This document shows positions 28,165 through 36,879 of a DNA stretch of 64,000 bases, in pieces. Below the pieces are notes generated by a model. The model saw nothing but the letters and a program-made list of their open reading frames with translations, was not told the origin of the DNA and did not search any database. Position 1 is the stretch's first letter. Every line of letters starts with the position of its first letter. Location of the stretch: NCBI RefSeq assembly GCF_018863395.1, contig NZ_JAHKRR010000003.1:1-64000 (forward strand), in the 5' to 3' direction. Both the position numbers and the translations under genes were made by a program. The stretch is from Sinomicrobium weinanense. GTDB lineage: Bacteria; Bacteroidota; Bacteroidia; Flavobacteriales; Flavobacteriaceae.

Positions 28165-29406
28165 ATGAAACGAAGAGACCTCATAAAAGGACTGCCATTA
28201 TTCCCCCTGATGGGAAGTATAACAGGAGGACTACTCTCCCCGGGCCTGCTGTTTGCAGCCCAAAAAACTCCCCGGCCCGATACCCCCGACTATTTTGAAG
28301 AACTGGGCGTTACACGTGTCATTAACGCCGCAGCCACAATGACCTATTTATCCGGTTCTTTAATGTTGCCCGAAGTCCTGGAGGCCCTTACGGCCACCGC
28401 CCACGACTTTGCCAATATGCACGAATTGCAGGATAAGGCAGGAGCGAAAATTGCAGAGATGTTGCATTGTGAAGCTGCCATGGTAACTTCCGGTGCCGCC
28501 TGTGCACTCGTTTTGGGGACCGCTGCGGCCATAACCGGAACGGATGAAAACAAACGTAAGCAGATCCCCAATCTCCCCGGGCCCCGGCCGGAAGTGATCA
28601 TGCAAAAAAAACACCGCTATGTTTTTGACCAGGCCATCACTACCACAGGGGCAAAGATCGTCGAAGTAGAAAATGCAGAAGAAATGGAAAAAGCGATCAA
28701 TGAAAGAACGGTCATGACCCTCTTCTTTAATGCCGCAGTATCGTGGTATGGCGGAAAAGACAGTATTGGCCATGAAGAATTTATCGCTATTTCCAAACGC
28801 CATAACATCCCGTCATTTATCGATGCCGCTGCAGATGTGCCTCCCGTAGAAAACTTATTCAAGTATCAGAAAATGGGATTTGACCTCGTAACATTTTCCG
28901 GGGGTAAAATGATCCGGGGCCCGCAAAGCGCCGGACTGCTTTTCGGCAGAAAAGACCTTATCGAAGCCGCAAAATTAAACCACAGCCCCCACGAAGCTCC
29001 CATAGGAAGGCCCATGAAGGTCAACAAAGAAGAGATCTTTGGCATGTATGCCGCTTTAAAAGCATACCTGGAAAGAGACCATAAAAAAGAATGGCAGGAC
29101 TGGCTCAACAGGATATCTTCCATCAGGAATATTATAGAAGATGTTCCCGGGCTCACCACACAGGTACATGTACCGGCCGGCCCTGCAAATGTATTGCCCG
29201 CACTGGATGTCTTCTGGGAAGAGGACAAGATAAAAATAAGCCCGAAAGAAATCTATGAAAAACTCAAAAGCGGACAACCGAGTATCATGACCAGCCTGGC
29301 CACCAGAAATGATAAAGAAATACTGAATGTCGGTGTGGCCCTGTTAAAACCGGAACAGGTAAATATAGTAGCTAACAGGATAAAAGAAATACTGCAGACC
29401 GCCTGA
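28165..29406 (+). CDS. Exported SelA-like PLP-dependent enzyme 2
   Basis: 413 residues, paralogous to the protein at 25597-26829 along its full length. N-terminus MKRRDLIKGLPLFPLMGSITGG fits a Tat signal (RRxLIK). Shared blocks: VINAAATMTYLSGSLM, ELQDKAGAKIAEMLHCEAAMVTSGAACALVLGTAAAITGTD, IDAAADVPP, and Lys248 in SGGKMIRGPQSAG. It differs around the HSPHEAPIG segment, where paralogue 1 has APPRANTVG, suggesting different substrate pockets. It lies 70 bases after the amidohydrolase and ends the operon. Role inferred: a second PLP-dependent lyase or racemase/epimerase of the same periplasmic pathway. Confidence 0.82.
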   Translation: MKRRDLIKGLPLFPLMGSITGGLLSPGLLFAAQKTPRPDTPDYFEELGVTRVINAAATMTYLSGSLMLPEVLEALTATAHDFANMHELQDKAGAKIAEMLHCEAAMVTSGAACALVLGTAAAITGTDENKRKQIPNLPGPRPEVIMQKKHRYVFDQAITTTGAKIVEVENAEEMEKAINERTVMTLFFNAAVSWYGGKDSIGHEEFIAISKRHNIPSFIDAAADVPPVENLFKYQKMGFDLVTFSGGKMIRGPQSAGLLFGRKDLIEAAKLNHSPHEAPIGRPMKVNKEEIFGMYAALKAYLERDHKKEWQDWLNRISSIRNIIEDVPGLTTQVHVPAGPANVLPALDVFWEEDKIKISPKEIYEKLKSGQPSIMTSLATRNDKEILNVGVALLKPEQVNIVANRIKEILQTA

Positions 29407-29700
29407 CCGGTTATCCGGTATTCGGCCACCGGTCATCAGCCATTCGCCGGTCGATTTGAACCGTTTTTTAAAGTACATGACAAAACAATACCCATTTGAT
29501 TTTCCATATGTTTAACGGGTATTTCCCGCAGATGGCGCAGATTTTCGCAGAGCGCACTGTCTGGCTGTAACCGGAAATATATGCGCCAATAGCTGCTGCC
29601 AAAACTCCGGAATGGAGATTATGAACATTTGAAACACGGTACCATCATAACAAAAGCACATCCCGGACTATCTGCCGGTTGCCGTACACTCCCGATCACT

Positions 29701-32085
29701 TTATTCATCCCTCAAACTATCCGCCGGATTGGCCACTGCCGCCCTGATGGCTTGCCAACTCACCGTTAAGATGGCTATCAACGCCGCCAGCCCTCCCGTC
29801 AGGGCAAATACCCACCATTCGATACCGATTCGGTACGAATAGCTGACTAACCACTTGTTCATAGCATACCAGGCGATAGGGGAAGCGATGACAAAAGATA
29901 ACATTACCAGTTTCAGAAAATCCCTGGACAATAGCCGTGTAACGCTCCATACCGATGCGCCAAGCACCTTCCGTACCCCGATTTCTTTGGTGCGGCTCTC
30001 TGCCATGTAAGCCGCTAACCCGAACAGGCCCAGGCACGAGATTACAATGGTAAGTATGGCAAACAGTCCGGCCAGCTTTCCCGAACGCTCGGCATTCCTG
30101 AATTTCAGTGCATAATTTTCATCGGCAAACACATATTCAAACGGGTATTGCGGATTGTATACTTTGAAAATCCTTTCCATCCGGGCGAGGTTGTCGGTTG
30201 TGCTGTTATCCGGGTTCAGCTTTACGTGCAGGATGTTCGGCGAGTACCCGGCGGGCCCGTTTATCATCATCGGGCTGATGGTTCGCTCGAAAGGTGACTG
30301 CAGGATGAAATCCTTAATGACCCCAACCACATGGAAGTACTCGGTGGTCCCCACCCATTTCATACGCGTTCCGATGGGATCCTTAAGTCGCATGGCTTTC
30401 ACAGCAGCCTCATTCAAGAGGATTGCCATACTGTCGGTGGGATATTTGTACACATCGATATCGCGGCCTTCAACCAATTCGATGCCGAAGGTCTCAGTGA
30501 AACCGGCATCCGTGCCCAACCGTACAAAGTCAATTTTCTCATCAGCTTTCGTGCTACCTTCCCAATGGAATCCCCAACTGTCGCTCCACTGCTGGGTAAT
30601 GGGATTGGCCGAAAGGGAAACGGATGTTGTGGCATTGCTTGCTAGTAATTCGTTTTTAATGGAAGTATAATTCTTCTCCATATCCCCTTGAAAAAAGAGG
30701 TATACCAGGTTATTACGGTTGTACCCGGCATCCCGGTTCAGCCCGTATTGGATCTGTCGGTAAACGATGATGGTAGCGATAATGAGGATACTGGCAAAGG
30801 TAAACTGTATGGTGACCAATATTTTCCGCGGAGCGATCAGGGCATTTTCCTTCTTGAAGGTCCCTTTGAGTACACTTACCGGGTTGAATGAGGAGAGGTA
30901 AAAGGCCGGATAGCTGCCCGCAACCAGACCGGTGAGCAGGATAAACCCAAGAGCAGACAGCCAGAAAAGCGGGTTACCATATGGAACGAACAATTCTTTC
31001 CCGACCAACTGGTTGAAACCACCCAAACTCAATTGAACGATCAGCAGCGCTATAAAGAACGAAAAGATACTCAACAGGATGCTTTCGATAAGAAATTGGG
31101 TAATTAACAGGGTTTTGCTCACACCGACGACCTTCCGGATCCCCACTTCCTTCGCACGCCGTTCGCTCCGTGCGGTGCTCAGGTTCATGAAGTTGATACA
31201 CGCGATCAGCAAAATGAATGCAGCAAGCACTATAAATAGCCTTACGGTGACCAGGTTTCCCGCTACCAATCTGCCGTCTTCCGACTTGTTGTACAGGTAA
31301 TAGCGGCTCAGTGGCTGCGTAAACACCTCGGTTGTGGATGCGTTTGCCGTCTCTTTCGTATGGTCTATCGTGATGGTCCTTATTTTCCGGTCAAAAGCCG
31401 CCTGGCTTGCTCCCGGTTTCAGCAGCGTATACGTTTTGACCGAGTTGTTGCCCCAAAACGTATCGTTCCAGCCCAACCTGTCCATATGTTCCCAGGGGAG
31501 CAGGTAATCGAACGCCAATAACGTATTGTTCGGCAGGTCTTTCAGGATACCGGTTACCGTGACGTTTCGGTTGCCATCAATGCGGATGGTCTTGCCCATG
31601 GCATCGGTATTGCCAAAGAGGGTTTTAGCGAATTGCTCGGTCAGGACAATACCGTGCCCGTCTGCCAATGCTGCGGAGGCATTTCCTCGTATCAATGGAA
31701 AACTGAAGACGTTGAAAAAACCACTATCCGTAAAGGCACCTCTGGCATTCAGGTTTTTATCCCCAACCGTAAATAGGAACGTGATGTTGTTGAACCGAAC
31801 GGCATCCTCCACCTCAGGATAGTCTGCTTTCAGGGTGGGGGCCAGTATTTTTGGGGTATTGTTCCATGCCCAGCGGTTGCCTTCGGAATCGGCATCGCGG
31901 TTGTACATGGCATAAATACGGTCTTCCTTTTCGTGAAACCGCTCCATGCCCAGCTCATTCCGGATCCAAAGGATAATCAACAAGGCAGCCGCCATGCCCA
32001 CGGATAATCCAGTCACGTTGATCAACGAATAGGTCTTGCTTTTAGCAAAGTTCCGGAATAATGTACTTAAATAATTCCTGATCAT
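29701..32085 (-). CDS. MacB/FtsX-type ABC transporter permease
   Basis: 794 residues: an N-terminal transmembrane helix (SLINVTGLSVGMAAALLIILWI), MacB-like periplasmic core, three helices near residue 280-390 with the FtsX motif RAKEVGIRKVVGVSKTLLITQFLIESILL, a second periplasmic core, and a C-terminal FtsX repeat (RTKEIGVRKVLGASVWSVTRLLSRDFLKLV). This double-FtsX architecture is common in Bacteroidota and may act in mechanotransmission or lipoprotein/peptide export. No ATPase gene is adjacent, so it probably uses a subunit encoded elsewhere or is an orphan permease. Confidence 0.9.
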   Translation of the reverse strand: MIRNYLSTLFRNFAKSKTYSLINVTGLSVGMAAALLIILWIRNELGMERFHEKEDRIYAMYNRDADSEGNRWAWNNTPKILAPTLKADYPEVEDAVRFNNITFLFTVGDKNLNARGAFTDSGFFNVFSFPLIRGNASAALADGHGIVLTEQFAKTLFGNTDAMGKTIRIDGNRNVTVTGILKDLPNNTLLAFDYLLPWEHMDRLGWNDTFWGNNSVKTYTLLKPGASQAAFDRKIRTITIDHTKETANASTTEVFTQPLSRYYLYNKSEDGRLVAGNLVTVRLFIVLAAFILLIACINFMNLSTARSERRAKEVGIRKVVGVSKTLLITQFLIESILLSIFSFFIALLIVQLSLGGFNQLVGKELFVPYGNPLFWLSALGFILLTGLVAGSYPAFYLSSFNPVSVLKGTFKKENALIAPRKILVTIQFTFASILIIATIIVYRQIQYGLNRDAGYNRNNLVYLFFQGDMEKNYTSIKNELLASNATTSVSLSANPITQQWSDSWGFHWEGSTKADEKIDFVRLGTDAGFTETFGIELVEGRDIDVYKYPTDSMAILLNEAAVKAMRLKDPIGTRMKWVGTTEYFHVVGVIKDFILQSPFERTISPMMINGPAGYSPNILHVKLNPDNSTTDNLARMERIFKVYNPQYPFEYVFADENYALKFRNAERSGKLAGLFAILTIVISCLGLFGLAAYMAESRTKEIGVRKVLGASVWSVTRLLSRDFLKLVMLSFVIASPIAWYAMNKWLVSYSYRIGIEWWVFALTGGLAALIAILTVSWQAIRAAVANPADSLRDE

Positions 32086-32562
32086 ATTTTTTAGTGTTCA
32101 ATGGTCGAGTTCCGGTATTCCGCAAGTTGGTTCATGGGTTCTGCTTTGCTTCTGCCCATGGCCACACTCCGCCCTATTCCCATGGTCTTGCCCAAAATAC
32201 TGAACATGAACTACGCCAAAGGTATAAATATCTGATTTTTTGCAACATATATTAAAAACACCGGGGCAAAAGTGTTCGGCACCGGACACTTTCTGTTCGT
32301 ATTCGGACGGATTACAGCATGTTACCCCTGCAAATTCTGATGTTCAACATTAAAGTAGAATATGGCCCGATATCCGGAAGATAAGACAATCATCGCCCAA
32401 CCGGGCTACCGGGGGACAACCTGTTATAATACGTTAAACCATCCGGCAGGTTTGGGATCCCGGGGAAACGGATATGCAACATAAGGTCAATGCATCATCG
32501 GGTAAGAAAGTAGATTTCGTCGATTTCCTCTTGTCCTCCACGCCCTGCAATACGTGCAATAA
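32086..32562. other. Gene-free region left of the mobile island
   Basis: No convincing coding frame on either strand. It contains short CGGTCATTCGG-like and CCGGGGA-rich stretches. It probably includes the promoter of the permease gene and the chromosomal side, or older island debris, next to the left repeat. Confidence 0.4.
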
Positions 32563-32733
32563 CAGTCTATAGACTTTATCGAAATCCCGGAAAAACCGGA
32601 ATCTGACGGAAAAAGTTATCGAACCACCCGAATGAATGTGGCTTCCTGCCATATCTTCAAGGCAGGCAATGGATTAGATGAAAATAAAAACAGGAAAAGC
32701 GACCATTTTAATCACTTTTCCTGTTACGTAGCC
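32563..32733 (+). pseudogene. 3' remnant of a second large serine recombinase gene
   Basis: Translating from 32563 gives IEIPEKPESDGKSYRTTRMN and then HIF...ENKNRKSDHFNHFSC, which aligns with the C-terminus of the intact recombinase at 40809-42377 (SIFPEKLEFDG, YRT, RMNV, RIF, ENKNRKSDHFNHFSC). A TAA at 32560-32562 closes the frame upstream, and the rest of the gene is gone. It includes the left copy of the 45-bp repeat and suggests an earlier, related element used the same site. Confidence 0.75.
32680..32724. repeat. Left 45-bp direct repeat of the island (putative att site)
   Basis: Identical to 42291-42335; near-identity extends to 54 bp. Contains the CAGGAAAAG/CTTTTCCTG stem. The right copy is the natural terminator of tRNA-Arg, so this copy probably marks the left end of an integrated element. 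Confidence 0.75.
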
Positions 32734-32814
32734 GACACCGAACAAATCTCGAAATATTTTGTTGAAGATTTGGAGCGATTGGCGGGGTTAAATCCGGAAG
32801 TCGAGGTTCTATAA

Positions 32815-33210
32815 ATGCTTTACGATACACCTATAATCATTCCAAAAATTTTCCGCAATACCGCTTGGTGGATTATCTATATTATTAGAGTAGAGAGAAC
32901 ATTTCCCAACACAAGAGGAGAAAAAGCGCAGCAAAGGTAGTGCCCGCCGTCAACTCCGAGCGCATAATGACGGGTGTGCCACCCGTCACCCTCCGGGACT
33001 TATAGCTCTCCGTTTCCTTGCTGGGCACTTCTGCTTCGCTTTCTTTTTTTCCTCTTTTTTTCTTTTGGGAAATGTTTTTTAAGAGTGGCAGGGCGGGAAG
33101 AAAACAGGAGGCATCACTCAGTGGTTTGGGAGAAACGTGGGGGTTATATAGCCTTATCCAATTTGGCACAAATAGGTAGTTTCAGTTTTGCAAGATTTTA
33201 TCTAATTGTC
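32815..33210. other. Region without a supported gene inside the island's left end
   Basis: An open minus-strand frame at 32885-33169 encodes a lysine/glutamate-rich stretch followed by a hydrophobic end (FAALFLLLCWEMFSLL). There is no recognisable family, and I do not call it a gene. Confidence 0.4.
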
Positions 33211-33239
33211 AAAAAAACAAAACCGCCTTAAAAGCGGTC
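33211..33239 (-). terminator. Terminator of the 220-residue unknown gene
   Basis: ACCGC (33222-33226) pairs with GCGGT (33234-33238), followed on the minus strand by TTTTGTTTTTTT. It lies 25 bases after the stop. Confidence 0.8.
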
Positions 33240-33263
33240 ATGAATAATAGTAGCTACTGGGTT

Positions 33264-33926
33264 TTATTTTAATATGTGCTTTCTCATTTTCATCCCCATT
33301 TTACTAATCACATAAACCAGCATGTTCTTATTATTATCGTCTATGATTACCGAGTCGCCATACATTGACTTTATATCCATGATAATTGGTGTCATAAGTC
33401 CAAGCGAACTAAGGTTTGCTTGGATTTCTTTCGGTAAATCATCGTTTTTCTCCATTTTGGAAAATAGCAATAAGTCATCGATAAATGCTTTTTCTATAAT
33501 TGAGCAAAATTGTGTAAGCTCAGATTTTGAAATTTCCGTCTTCAAGTATGCAGCAAAAATATTCGCAATGAAATGGGTTTTATCGAGTTCATCTATTTTG
33601 TCAAGAATCATTATCAAAGTCTGCCCAATTTTGGTTTTTTCTTTTCTGTCTGAAGTGATTTTCTCAAGAAACTCTTCTTTGTCTTTTGGTTTTATTTGCT
33701 CAAACTCTTTGATGAACTTATAAACTTTCATCGCAAATAGAGCATCTCTTATACCCTGCACAGTTTTTATGCTTTTATAAAAGATGGAAAAGAATGGAAT
33801 TTCTTTAAGAAGATCATTTTCAATGAATTGGTCAATCGTTAGTTCGGCTATATCGACACCCAAATTCAAAGATTTATCAGTTATTGTTTCGAAAAGAGAA
33901 ATTTCAAGATTAGAATTTTTACTCAT
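33264..33926 (-). CDS. Unknown helical island protein
   Basis: 220 residues, AT-rich coding, no signal peptide. The protein is predicted largely helical (LFETITDKSLNLGVDIAELTIDQFI ... FYKSIKTVQGIRDALFAMKVYKFIKEFEQI ... KTKIGQTLIMILDKIDELDKTHFIANIFAAYLK). The central KIGQTLIMILDKIDELDK block could pack against a membrane or partner. I do not recognise a named family. It has its own terminator and lies beside a RelA/SpoT-domain gene and an IS remnant in the island, so a defence or toxin role is possible but unproved. Confidence 0.65.
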   Translation of the reverse strand: MSKNSNLEISLFETITDKSLNLGVDIAELTIDQFIENDLLKEIPFFSIFYKSIKTVQGIRDALFAMKVYKFIKEFEQIKPKDKEEFLEKITSDRKEKTKIGQTLIMILDKIDELDKTHFIANIFAAYLKTEISKSELTQFCSIIEKAFIDDLLLFSKMEKNDDLPKEIQANLSSLGLMTPIIMDIKSMYGDSVIIDDNNKNMLVYVISKMGMKMRKHILK

Positions 33927-34079
33927 TTTAAGTTTTTTTGCCTTGCAGCTAACGATTCTCGACTATGAGTAGTTGCATGGGTTAGTATTAAACTTTGAAA
34001 GTATACTCCAAACTGAAAAATCAGCGAGGATTTTTAGAAGTAGGCCAGAACAAGCAATTACTTATAACCATTGTGCCTG

Positions 34080-34943
34080 CTGTTGCACAAGTTAGCAAAA
34101 AAATGATATAGGGTTGATATTATCCTTATCTAAGCAAGGTATCTTGGAGTATGCAAAGTAAAAAACAGTATCAGGAAAAGCTTTTCAATCAATTTCAGTT
34201 AAGTGATCGGGTACCCAAAGACAATTTCTACCGTCGGTTAAAAGAAGTATTGGATTTAAATTATTTATATCCACTTACCAAACAATATTATGGCAGCAGT
34301 GGACAAAAGAGCATCGATCCGGTAGTGTTCTTTAAACTCTGTCTGGTGGGCTATTTAGAAAACATTACCAGCGACCGTCAGCTTATAACGCATCGCAGTA
34401 TGCGTTTGGACATTTTGTTCTTTTTGGACTATGATATCGATGGGGATCTTCCCTAGCACTCGACCATCAGCCGCACCCGACAATTGTTTCCTGAAGCCGT
34501 GTTTGAAGAAGTTTTCACCAAGGTATTTGAACTATGTGTATCAGCCGGGATGGTCAGCGGCCACACCCAAGCTATTGACAGTGCGCCTGTAAAAGCCAAT
34601 GCTTCAATGGACAGCCTGGAACTGAAAGTACCTGAAGAAGAGTTAGAGTCGCATCTTCGAAAAGTGCGCCATATCAGTAAACACGACAAAGATAAACCAT
34701 TACGTCAGGCCAAAGCGAACAAAGCAGATAGAGAGCAGCAAACTCTGTCGGCCAGTAAAAAAGAATTGTAGGATATTAACAGCAGAAATATCAAGTGGGC
34801 AAAGGAACAGGATGGGCGTCCCGGAGCTGGTAATAAAGGAGCGAGGTATACCAGTAACAAAACCCATTACAGTCCTACCGATCCCGATGCCCGTATTAGT
34901 GTCAAACCGGGCAAAGCCAGGAAATTAGTGGGTTGTGCAACAG
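34080..34943 (+). mobile_element. Internally deleted IS1182-type insertion sequence
   Basis: Perfect 11-bp terminal inverted repeats: CTGTTGCACAA at 34080-34090 and TTGTGCAACAG at 34933-34943. The 864-bp element holds only the first two-thirds of a transposase frame, which stops matching the family right before the right end, so the 3' part was lost by internal deletion. No target duplication is visible. Confidence 0.75.
34151..34927 (+). pseudogene. Broken IS1182-family transposase
   Basis: One frame encodes the family N-terminus (FQLSDRVPKDNFYRRLKEVLDLNYLYPLTKQYYG, VFFKLCLVGYLENITSDRQL) and the central AGMVSGHTQAIDSAPVKANAS and YTSNKTHYSPTDPDARISVKPGKARKL segments. It is interrupted by TAG at 34454-34456, where related proteins have Trp (DLPWHST), and by TAG at 34769-34771. 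The frame ends at KARKL, lacking the C-terminal third with the last catalytic acidic residue. It cannot make an active transposase. Confidence 0.85.
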
Positions 34944-34949
34944 TTACCG

Positions 34950-34961
34950 GTGTTGTGGTTA
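34950..34961 (+). repeat. 12-bp inverted repeat, copy at the 3' side of the RelA/SpoT-HEPN gene
   Basis: GTGTTGTGGTTA, 10 bases beyond the stop of the gene. The exact reverse complement lies at 36236-36247. Confidence 0.7.
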
Positions 34962-34971
34962 GGTTAGTACT

Positions 34972-36219
34972 TTATTTCAGTTCATTGGTTAATTTAAGTC
35001 TAATATTTTCGTCTTGTATTGCTAAAATACATTTCGCAACAATTGCTTTTAAGTCTTTGTAATATTTCTCAAGTTGTTCGTTTGAAAACGATTCGTAACC
35101 GTGAAGCATTTGATTTCGTATTTTTCTTAATCGATGTATTTGGTTTTTTTCTTTTTGAGTTAAATGAGAAACTTCTCCAACTATATCTAAATTTGGAATG
35201 AAATTTTTACGATTCTTGTTTCCATTTTCATGATTTAATTGAGCTATCACTTTTTCAAACACAATCCAAGTTTTTGTAAATAATTCAAATCCAGAAACCT
35301 TCTTTTTGTCAGTTGTTATTTGACTAAAATATTTTTTCAGATTATCATTTTTTTCGTTGAGTGCAATAATATTTTGAAAAAGTTGGTCGGAAAAGGTCTC
35401 GTTTATATTGAGATTAATTTTACTAATTGCTTCTTGTATTTGGTTAGTGTCAATTTTGTCAATCGCTTTTAAATAATTATTTAAGTATTCTGTATTACCG
35501 AAATTAATTTTCTTAAAATTGTTTTTATAATTAGAGAAAATCAAATTTGTTAAATCATACTTATCGGTTATTTCAGCTTGTTTTGTAGTTCTTTCAGTAA
35601 TTGCTTTCTGTAGTCTTTCCAATGCAATTTCTCCAGTTAATACTAAACCATTTATTTCGTCTAATATTGACAGCTCTTCTTCGGTCAGATTTCCAGAAAA
35701 CGGTTTGTAGACTAAATCATGTTCAACTTCAGACCAAGCGTGCATTAAAACACTTGCTACTTGTATTTCAAAAACGGTATTAGTGAATCTTTTCTCAACT
35801 TCGTCAGATTTTTTTAGTCTCACACGATAATGAGTTGCCCAATAACCTGAAAACCGCTTATTATGCTTTGGCTTATGTGGATTTTCAGGAAATGTTTTGG
35901 TTTCTTCAATATCAAATAACTCTTCGATAACTTGCCCAACAACTTCTCTGTCAGACGGGAAATATAGAGCCACTCTTATTCCAGCCAAATCAACTATATC
36001 TTTTTCAATTGCTCGTTTCGATTTGTAGTTTTTCTTTTGGTTACGCTGTACGACTTTTTCCTTAAGTCTGTCGATTCTTTTAGCTCGATTTGAAATGATG
36101 GCTTTTAAACCTCTATTTATAATTTCAGTTTCTAATACATCGTGTCCAAGACGTGCAAGTTGTCTATAGAAATCATATTCCTTTTCGTATTGTGTTATGA
36201 AATTATCAATTATACTCAT
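34972..36219 (-). CDS. RelA/SpoT-domain protein with HEPN-like C-terminal motif
   Basis: 415 residues. Residues of about 40-175 form a RelA/SpoT nucleotidyltransferase domain: KSKRAIEKDIVDLAGIRVALYF (Asp77, Gly80, Arg82), GYWATHYRVRL (Tyr126, His130), and EIQVASVLMHAWSEVEHDLVYK with Glu151 and Gln153. No HD hydrolase or TGS/ACT domain is present. A helical C-terminal region ends with RNQMLH at 368-373, the R-x4-H pattern of HEPN ribonucleases. Such stand-alone synthetases make alarmones or pyrophosphorylate tRNA, often as toxins. It is flanked by a 12-bp inverted repeat in a mobile island. A toxin/defence role is inferred. Confidence 0.78.
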   Translation of the reverse strand: MSIIDNFITQYEKEYDFYRQLARLGHDVLETEIINRGLKAIISNRAKRIDRLKEKVVQRNQKKNYKSKRAIEKDIVDLAGIRVALYFPSDREVVGQVIEELFDIEETKTFPENPHKPKHNKRFSGYWATHYRVRLKKSDEVEKRFTNTVFEIQVASVLMHAWSEVEHDLVYKPFSGNLTEEELSILDEINGLVLTGEIALERLQKAITERTTKQAEITDKYDLTNLIFSNYKNNFKKINFGNTEYLNNYLKAIDKIDTNQIQEAISKINLNINETFSDQLFQNIIALNEKNDNLKKYFSQITTDKKKVSGFELFTKTWIVFEKVIAQLNHENGNKNRKNFIPNLDIVGEVSHLTQKEKNQIHRLRKIRNQMLHGYESFSNEQLEKYYKDLKAIVAKCILAIQDENIRLKLTNELK

Positions 36220-36235
36220 TTAGTTTCTTCGGTAT

Positions 36236-36247
36236 TAACCACAACAC
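36236..36247 (+). repeat. 12-bp inverted repeat, copy at the 5' side of the RelA/SpoT-HEPN gene
   Basis: TAACCACAACAC, 16 bases upstream of the start codon; exact reverse complement of 34950-34961. Confidence 0.7.
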
Positions 36248-36522
36248 TCAAATATACACAATTCACGACTTCAGTTTACTTGAAAGTATTTAATCTTATA
36301 AAACATCAATATTCACATGGTTTTAGAAAACTTTGATATATTCATTATTTTATATATCGTTAATTATTTTGTATATCAAACTTTAAAACATCTCTTCCTC
36401 CGACCAATATATAGCCATTATCAAAATAAATTTTACGGCTTTCCGTAATATCAAAAAAATCCCGGCCTCCATAAAAAACAGAAGCCAGGAATCGGTCCGC
36501 AGAAAACCTGAAAAGGAGAAGA
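36248..36522. other. AT-rich intergenic segment
   Basis: No gene supported. It holds the presumed promoter of the RelA/SpoT-domain gene. Confidence 0.4.
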
Positions 36523-36732
36523 TTAAATAAAGATCATGGCCAGGACAGCCATGACCAAAACACCTGCTATCATACCAAACAGGAAGCAGATATAAGGCAA
36601 GCGAAGCCAATCTGTTGCTTTAAGGTGTTCGGTGCTTGTATTAATATCATTATCGTAGTAATTTTTACACATAGTCAATAATCGTCTGAAACTCCTATGA
36701 TATTCTTTCAAAATCTCTTCCAGACATTCCAT
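36523..36732 (-). CDS. Small single-span membrane protein
   Basis: 69 residues: a charged N-terminal half (MECLEEILKEYHRSFRRLLTM) and one transmembrane helix at about 44-69 (LPYICFLFGMIAGVLVMAVLAMIF). No family recognised. Its composition and the clear membrane span support a real gene, but it is short and not in an operon with a known gene, so confidence is modest. Confidence 0.45.
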   Translation of the reverse strand: MECLEEILKEYHRSFRRLLTMCKNYYDNDINTSTEHLKATDWLRLPYICFLFGMIAGVLVMAVLAMIFI

Positions 36733-36879
36733 TTATCGATAGTGCACGCCACACCTGATTGGCCGGGTGCATTTTTGAATTCGGGGCAAGCCACGAGTTG
36801 TTGTTCTTCCAAACCCGTGGCCTACACTTTAAAATTACCGAATCCCCGGGCGTGAGCTTTTGTAGTTATGGTTAATAGA

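Noticed and set aside
32434-32652. Minus-strand 72-codon frame
   Set aside because: It overlaps the recombinase remnant, which explains the sequence on the other strand.
32885-33169. Minus-strand frame with lysine-rich part and hydrophobic end
   Set aside because: No recognisable family, low-complexity composition, unusual position; not enough to call a gene.
34972-36219. Bifunctional Rel/SpoT housekeeping enzyme
   Set aside because: Lacks HD hydrolase, TGS and ACT domains and is located in an integrated element.
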